A stretch of DNA of 64,000 bases from Granulosicoccus sp045110475 (GTDB taxonomy: Bacteria > Pseudomonadota > Gammaproteobacteria > Granulosicoccales > Granulosicoccaceae). Each line of letters opens with the position of its first letter. Position 1 is the first letter of the stretch. Shown here piece after piece: positions 59,640 to 64,000 of this stretch. The position numbers and the translations under genes were made by a program. The stretch is taken from positions 1 through 64,000 of the forward strand of contig JBGCGC010000022.1 of the NCBI GenBank assembly GCA_045110475.1, given 5' to 3'. The notes under the pieces are model-generated. The model did no database searches. It was not told the origin of the DNA and saw only the letters and a list, made by a program, of their open reading frames with translations.

Positions 59640-61544
59640 ATGGATTTTTATTCACAACAATCGGCCAGACGTTGGCATTCAGCGGTGCTTCTTATCGCCT
59701 TCATGCTGGTTTTACTGGTTATGGGTGTATTGATTCAAGCCGCCATAACCGCCGTTTTTCATATTCTTGGGCAAGGTGGATCGTTCGCCGAGCCATCCAC
59801 ACCCGCCATGGCCATGATCGCCCTGGTCTGGCTGACGATGATAGCAGGTAGTGTTTTTCGGCTGATAGATGTCAGGTCAGGTGGGGCGGTGCTAGCCAGG
59901 CGCTTCGGTGCTGTGCATGCGTCTGATCGCATACGACACGGCAAGGAACAGCAACTACTCAATGTTGTTGCGGAAGTATCCATAGCCTCAACGACACCGC
60001 AACCGGATGTTTTCGTATTACGCAACGAGGACAGTATCAACGCCTTTGTTCTTGGCAATAGTCGCTCCCGAGCTGTCATCGTATTGACCGATGGCGCACT
60101 GGAGGCGTTTGACCGTGATCAATTGCAGGCGGTCGTCGCTCACGAGTTTGCGCACATTAGCAATGGTGATCTGATTGTCAACATGCGGCTGCTGGTGACG
60201 ATGGGCGGGCTGATGGCGATCGATGAAGTGGGACGACTGTTGATGAAGCGGCTCTCCCGTGACTCCATTCATCCGGGCGTATTCGTCGGCGGGTTACTCT
60301 GTGTACTTGGCACTGTGGGAGTAGTCTCCGGCAAGCTGATATCGGCCGCCTTTTCACGCCAGCGTGAATATCTTGCTGACGCCACTGCTGTGCAGTTCAC
60401 CCGCAATCCCTATGCACTTGCTGCGGCACTGGATGTGGTGCGTGAGCACAATGACGAGCCGGCGCTTCACGGGGTGCATGCGCAGGAGCTTGCACATTTG
60501 TGTTTTCAATCTGGCAGGATGCGCCGCTGGATGAAAAAACAGCGCTGGTTAAGTCGTTTCTTTGACAGCCATCCTGATATTTCTCGACGCATAAAAGCTA
60601 TCGAGCCACACTACGAAATCAAGAAACGCAAGGCCGGGTATAAAGACTCGATGACGTCATCAACGGGTGGCTCTGGTGGGGCAGCACCGGTCGCTGGTAT
60701 CAATGCCTTTTCTCAATCTGTTGGTATTGATGCCGAGTTGGGGCTTGCCAACAATGTTATAGAGATTTCACCCGCTACCGCGCTGTCTGATCGAATCCTG
60801 CTCCTCTTGCCAAACGAATCTATGTGTCTGGCGGCGCTTTTTGCACTCTTTGTGCAAGACGGGGACGCCCAACGGCGCGAATACCTGAATGCGCTTGGAT
60901 TTACCTTCAATGATCAGTTTACTGATGATGTCAAGAAAGTCATGAATTTGATCCCTGATGAATTGGCACGGGATCAGCTTGGCATAATTAAGCACACAAG
61001 TGAGGTATTGAATAAGCGCCTGAGTCTTGAGCAGCGACAGAAGGTTGCGTTAAAGCTTGAGCAATTACTGTGTGTCAACGGCAACTATCATTTGATGGAC
61101 TACGCGCGAATCCAACTGATTCGGCGAAAATTATTGATCGAATTTCCGATTATCAAGTCAATAGCGCGTGATGACAAGCCCCATGCAAAGGCACGAAAGG
61201 TCAAGAGTTTCGATTCGATGGGGCGCGAATTTGCGCTTTTATTATCATTGATGGTGGAGTCTTCAGGCGCTTCGCCGGCTGATCTGGATGAGCAATTCAA
61301 GCGGGTTCTAAAGTGCTATACACAAGATGATTTTCCGCGGCGTACCGCTAATGAGACAGGCATTGTTGATGAGCTTGAGGCGGCATTTCAAACCCTTTAT
61401 GTTCAATCACACGCCATTCGCCATGCGTTTGTGCAGCACTGCATTGAAATTATGAAGCACGATGGCATCATCATGCCAAGCGAGAGGGCCTTGCTGGATT
61501 TGTTTGCTGCAAGCCTTGGTTGCGAGGAATTGATTGCGGCCTGA
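59640..61544 (+). CDS. M48-family zinc metallopeptidase with long C-terminal extension
   Basis: A 634-residue membrane protein. Two N-terminal membrane segments (about 15-40 and 57-75) precede the M48 catalytic domain: HEFAH in VVAHEFAHISNGD gives two zinc His and the catalytic Glu, and REYLADATAVQF gives the third ligand. Another membrane pair lies in VGGLLCVLGTVGVVSG. The C-terminal half (about 330-634), absent from HtpX, is cytosolic-looking and ends with a TerB-like segment (EIMKHDGIIMPSERALLDLFA). Together with LemA, 111 bases upstream, it likely trims damaged membrane proteins. Confidence 0.9.
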   Translation: MDFYSQQSARRWHSAVLLIAFMLVLLVMGVLIQAAITAVFHILGQGGSFAEPSTPAMAMIALVWLTMIAGSVFRLIDVRSGGAVLARRFGAVHASDRIRHGKEQQLLNVVAEVSIASTTPQPDVFVLRNEDSINAFVLGNSRSRAVIVLTDGALEAFDRDQLQAVVAHEFAHISNGDLIVNMRLLVTMGGLMAIDEVGRLLMKRLSRDSIHPGVFVGGLLCVLGTVGVVSGKLISAAFSRQREYLADATAVQFTRNPYALAAALDVVREHNDEPALHGVHAQELAHLCFQSGRMRRWMKKQRWLSRFFDSHPDISRRIKAIEPHYEIKKRKAGYKDSMTSSTGGSGGAAPVAGINAFSQSVGIDAELGLANNVIEISPATALSDRILLLLPNESMCLAALFALFVQDGDAQRREYLNALGFTFNDQFTDDVKKVMNLIPDELARDQLGIIKHTSEVLNKRLSLEQRQKVALKLEQLLCVNGNYHLMDYARIQLIRRKLLIEFPIIKSIARDDKPHAKARKVKSFDSMGREFALLLSLMVESSGASPADLDEQFKRVLKCYTQDDFPRRTANETGIVDELEAAFQTLYVQSHAIRHAFVQHCIEIMKHDGIIMPSERALLDLFAASLGCEELIAA

Positions 61545-61563
61545 GGCGTAACAACTTCGTGAG

Positions 61564-62373
61564 TCAGGGCGTTGCGTATTCTGGCGCTCTTCCCAGCAAC
61601 TGGCTGGCAATATCAACCCGATCGGTGACCAGACCGCAGGCATTGCGCTCGATCAGGTGTTGCATGTTTTTCACATCGTTGATTGTCCAGAACACTGTTT
61701 TGATTCCCCGGCTATTGGCATGCCGGATAAAACTGCGCGTGGCAAGTGGTATCCCCAGGTAGTTCATGGGGATTTGCAGGTACTGAAAATCTGCGCGTTT
61801 GTACAAGCCGCGCTTGAAATACAACTGTGCAACCTCCGCCTGGGTTGCGGCTGTCGTCACCTCTGGCAGGCGCTGTCGAAAGTGATTCAGCGCCATCGAA
61901 TGAAAGCTCCCTACGTTTACTGTATCGATACAATGACTATCTTCGATGACCTTGGCGACCGCCAGCGCGGCCTCCGCAGTGTTGTCCTTGATATCAATAT
62001 TGATCGGGATGTGCGGTATGCGTTCAAACAATTCTGACAACGATAGTAATCGTATGCCAGTTCCCCGGTAGGCACGACCTGCAAGGTCGATAAAGTGATA
62101 CCCGGCATCCAGTTGCCTGAGTTTTGATAGACGCATATCGTAAACTCGACCCTGCGCGTTACAGGTTCTGTCGACGCGCTCGTCATGGATAACGATGACC
62201 TCACCATCTCGACTGAGCCTGACATCAATTTCCATGATGTCAGCGCCATAGCCAAGCGCCAGCTCAAAAGCTGGCATGGTATTTTCTGGCGCAAGTAGTG
62301 TTGTGCCACGATGTGCGTACAATTTAAAGTCCTTACCGGCAGTTGTATTGCCAGTGTTCTTGAGGCTGCTCAT
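61564..62373 (-). CDS. Glycerophosphodiester phosphodiesterase family protein
   Basis: A 269-residue TIM-barrel GDPD. The catalytic signature is complete: AHRGTTLLAPENTMPAF (His, Arg, Glu, Asn), IMEIDVRLSRDG (metal Glu and Asp), VIHDERVDRTC (second His), INIDIKD, and a C-terminal VFWTIND. No signal peptide is visible, so the enzyme is probably cytoplasmic (UgpQ-like), releasing glycerol 3-phosphate. It converges with the peptidase gene, with only 19 bases between the stops. Confidence 0.92.
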   Translation of the reverse strand: MSSLKNTGNTTAGKDFKLYAHRGTTLLAPENTMPAFELALGYGADIMEIDVRLSRDGEVIVIHDERVDRTCNAQGRVYDMRLSKLRQLDAGYHFIDLAGRAYRGTGIRLLSLSELFERIPHIPINIDIKDNTAEAALAVAKVIEDSHCIDTVNVGSFHSMALNHFRQRLPEVTTAATQAEVAQLYFKRGLYKRADFQYLQIPMNYLGIPLATRSFIRHANSRGIKTVFWTINDVKNMQHLIERNACGLVTDRVDIASQLLGRAPEYATP

Positions 62374-62529
62374 GGCTAGGGCGTACGGATTTTCGGGGAA
62401 TGTCCGGATGTATGACTAGAGTAAAGTAACGTTTGCAAGCTTATCCGACGTTGACTCGCTGCAAACGAGATCTGATTGCGATCTACGCGCAGTATAAGCA
62501 TGCATGACTAAAGAGGCAGATAGCGTCCC

Positions 62530-63525
62530 GTGATTTTCCATAAATACCATCGATCGTCTGGCCACATTCTGGCCAGTACCTCGCTCGCATTGCTCGCCGG
62601 CGTGCTGGGGAGTGTACTGACGCTGCTGATTACCGGCAATCTGCCACTATCAAGCGGGCAGGTTTCTGCGCAAATAACGGCAGTTGATGCAAGCCCGGAA
62701 ATCGACCAATCCCCAGCGGAATCAAGGTTAATGCGGCAGGACACCGCCGTTGCCGAGAGGCCCGATCTTGAAAGTGAGAGCTACACACAGTTATCGCAGG
62801 TGCTGGATGAGGCGAGCGAGGAGCGCGCTCAATTGGCACAGGTTCTGGCTCAGCTAACACGGCAGATCGAAACGCTCGAAAGTGATTTCATCAATCTGCA
62901 AGCCATGAACGCGCTCGACAGTGCGACTCAGCCTGACACGCAGCAACCGGGCATGCCGGAAGGCCATTCTGGTGGGCGGGGAAACTTTGGTAATTCAGGT
63001 AATTTCGGACCGGGGATAAACGCTCAGGAGAGGATAGACACGCTGGTCTCGGTGGGCGTGGATCTTCAGAGTGCGCAAGCCTTGCAGGCCCGGCAGGATC
63101 AATATCAGCTAGCTCGGCTGGAATTGTTCGATCAGGCAGAGCGTGAAGGCTGGATCGACTCAGAGCAATTCTCGGATCGTCTGACAGAGCTCAATGATCA
63201 ACGCCTTGATCTTCGTGAGGAGCTCGGGGACGAGGCGTATGATCGCTATCTGTTCGAGGCTGGCCAGAGTAATCGTGTGGTTATCGCGTCGATCATACCC
63301 GGCTCTCAAGCTGATATAGCCGGTCTGCAGCCCCTTGATATGGTCATTGCGTATGCCAATCGCCGGGTTTTTTCAACAGGTGATCTTCAGCGTGCCACCC
63401 GTGCGGGCGTGCGCGGTGAGCAAGTCCCTGTAAGCGTTGAGCGACAGGGACAATCGTTGTTTTTTGAGTTGCAGCGCGGCCCCCTGGGTGTGACGCTCAA
63501 TCAGGATCAGCAAAACCCATCCTGA
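62530..63525 (+). CDS. Membrane-anchored periplasmic protein with C-terminal PDZ domain
   Basis: A 331-residue protein I do not recognise. An N-terminal anchor (about 12-38; ILASTSLALLAGVLGSVLTLLI) leads to a coiled-coil part (about 90-125), a short Gly/Asn-rich linker (GGRGNFGNSGNFGPG), a helical region with QERIDTLVSVGVDLQSAQAL, and a PDZ domain (about 250-320: VIASIIPGSQADIAGLQPLDMVIAYANR). No protease domain is present, so it resembles a scaffold or an adaptor for a periplasmic protease. The start is GTG 62530. Confidence 0.75.
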   Translation: MIFHKYHRSSGHILASTSLALLAGVLGSVLTLLITGNLPLSSGQVSAQITAVDASPEIDQSPAESRLMRQDTAVAERPDLESESYTQLSQVLDEASEERAQLAQVLAQLTRQIETLESDFINLQAMNALDSATQPDTQQPGMPEGHSGGRGNFGNSGNFGPGINAQERIDTLVSVGVDLQSAQALQARQDQYQLARLELFDQAEREGWIDSEQFSDRLTELNDQRLDLREELGDEAYDRYLFEAGQSNRVVIASIIPGSQADIAGLQPLDMVIAYANRRVFSTGDLQRATRAGVRGEQVPVSVERQGQSLFFELQRGPLGVTLNQDQQNPS

Positions 63526-63612
63526 TACTCGACAATCGTCGACACTGACACCGCTTGTCTTACGTCCATCAAGCAATAACGCCGTTGCAATAAATAACGT
63601 GAACGATTTCCA

Positions 63613-64000
63613 CTAGTCGTGCAGACGGGCCTCTATGGACATCGACACGGTAAAATCTTCTCCGGCTGGCAGTATGCGGCTACCTGAATCAATCCCTGCA
63701 GCGTCCAGGTTAAACGCATCATTGGCGTTGGTGACTGGCTCGACAGCAAAATGAGGCATATCCGGATTGAAAAGCACAAGAAATCGACAAGCCTCGCTGG
63801 CCACCATGACAAGCTCGATGCCCGCTTGTTGCCAATGAATGTGGCAGGCCCCTGATAAACCCGCCAGACAACAATCGATCCTCTGGTCCGGATCAAGCCG
63901 TCGTGGCCGCCTGAAATCCAGTGCATCAAAAAGTGGGACAGCAGCACCATCGGGCAGGCAATCACCCGCCTCGTCGGGAAATACCGATTCGACAGGTAGT
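63613..64000 (-). CDS. Aldose 1-epimerase-like protein, C-terminal part
   Basis: The frame is open from the window edge to TAG at 63613, giving about 129 C-terminal residues. FAVEPVTNANDAFNL is the family pattern of galactose mutarotase-like proteins, with the catalytic Glu in VEPVT. GSRILPAGEDFTVSMSIEAR is the usual end. It interconverts sugar anomers or binds sugars. The N-terminal part, with the catalytic His, lies outside the window. Confidence 0.8.
   Translation of the reverse strand, partial: LPVESVFPDEAGDCLPDGAAVPLFDALDFRRPRRLDPDQRIDCCLAGLSGACHIHWQQAGIELVMVASEACRFLVLFNPDMPHFAVEPVTNANDAFNLDAAGIDSGSRILPAGEDFTVSMSIEARLHD

Noticed and set aside
1..64000. Search for CRISPR arrays, tRNA and rRNA genes
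   Set aside because: No regularly spaced direct repeats, no tRNA TTCGA-type arms with acceptor pairing, and no rRNA-like sequence were noticed. A covariance-model search would be decisive.

Overview
The window is chromosomal DNA of a Proteobacterium, most probably a marine-type gammaproteobacterium. The support is the housekeeping set (carA-carB-greA, aceE-aceF-lpdA with a homodimeric E1, single-chain argA, ubiX, a UbiH/UbiF-type hydroxylase, cysI next to a DUF934 gene, mtaB, a YpeA-type acetyltransferase, a type IV pilin). The genus cannot be fixed from sequence alone. No rRNA, tRNA or CRISPR array was seen.

Layout. 1-3700 is decayed mobile DNA: the C-terminal part of a Tn3-type transposase broken by one stop and one inserted base, then a secreted tannase/feruloyl-esterase-family gene split by a MITE-like element. 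3900-17450 is a catabolic cluster: a tripartite tricarboxylate transporter (tctC-tctB-tctA), a two-subunit class I fumarase/tartrate dehydratase, an enol-lactonase-like hydrolase, a CaiB/BaiF CoA-transferase, a carboxymuconolactone-decarboxylase-like protein, an enoyl-CoA hydratase, a GntR/UTRA regulator, a glutathione transferase, a 3-oxoadipyl-CoA-type thiolase and a hydratase/3-hydroxyacyl-CoA dehydrogenase fusion. Together they suggest uptake of a carboxylic acid, its activation to a CoA ester and beta-oxidation-like cleavage to acetyl-CoA and an acyl-CoA.

17880-20640 is a four-gene, translationally coupled operon with a small Ras-like GTPase, a roadblock-like partner, a pseudo-receiver protein and a small protein. 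It is the best candidate here for an undescribed signalling or polarity module. 21100-45100 is mainly housekeeping: an MBL-fold hydrolase, carAB-greA, a Tat-exported DUF882/M15-type protein, Trm112, sulfite reductase, a pilin, a hydantoinase-type protein, a DUF3461 protein, the pyruvate dehydrogenase operon, a fusion of an OHCU-decarboxylase domain to an NCS2 purine permease, and mtaB. 45200-64000 is rich in envelope proteins: a 1586-residue coiled-coil OmpA-family protein, ubiX, a LON-domain protein, argA, a tandem HtrA-like protein whose second protease domain is dead, a ubiquinone-type hydroxylase, LemA plus an M48 peptidase, a glycerophosphodiesterase, a membrane-anchored PDZ protein, and the end of an aldose 1-epimerase-like gene.

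A short repeat family with CCTGG...CCAGG ends and CTAG target duplications occurs three times (2338-2495, 12492-12527, 51303-51505). One copy destroys the tannase gene. The other two sit exactly at TAG stop codons of neighbouring genes.
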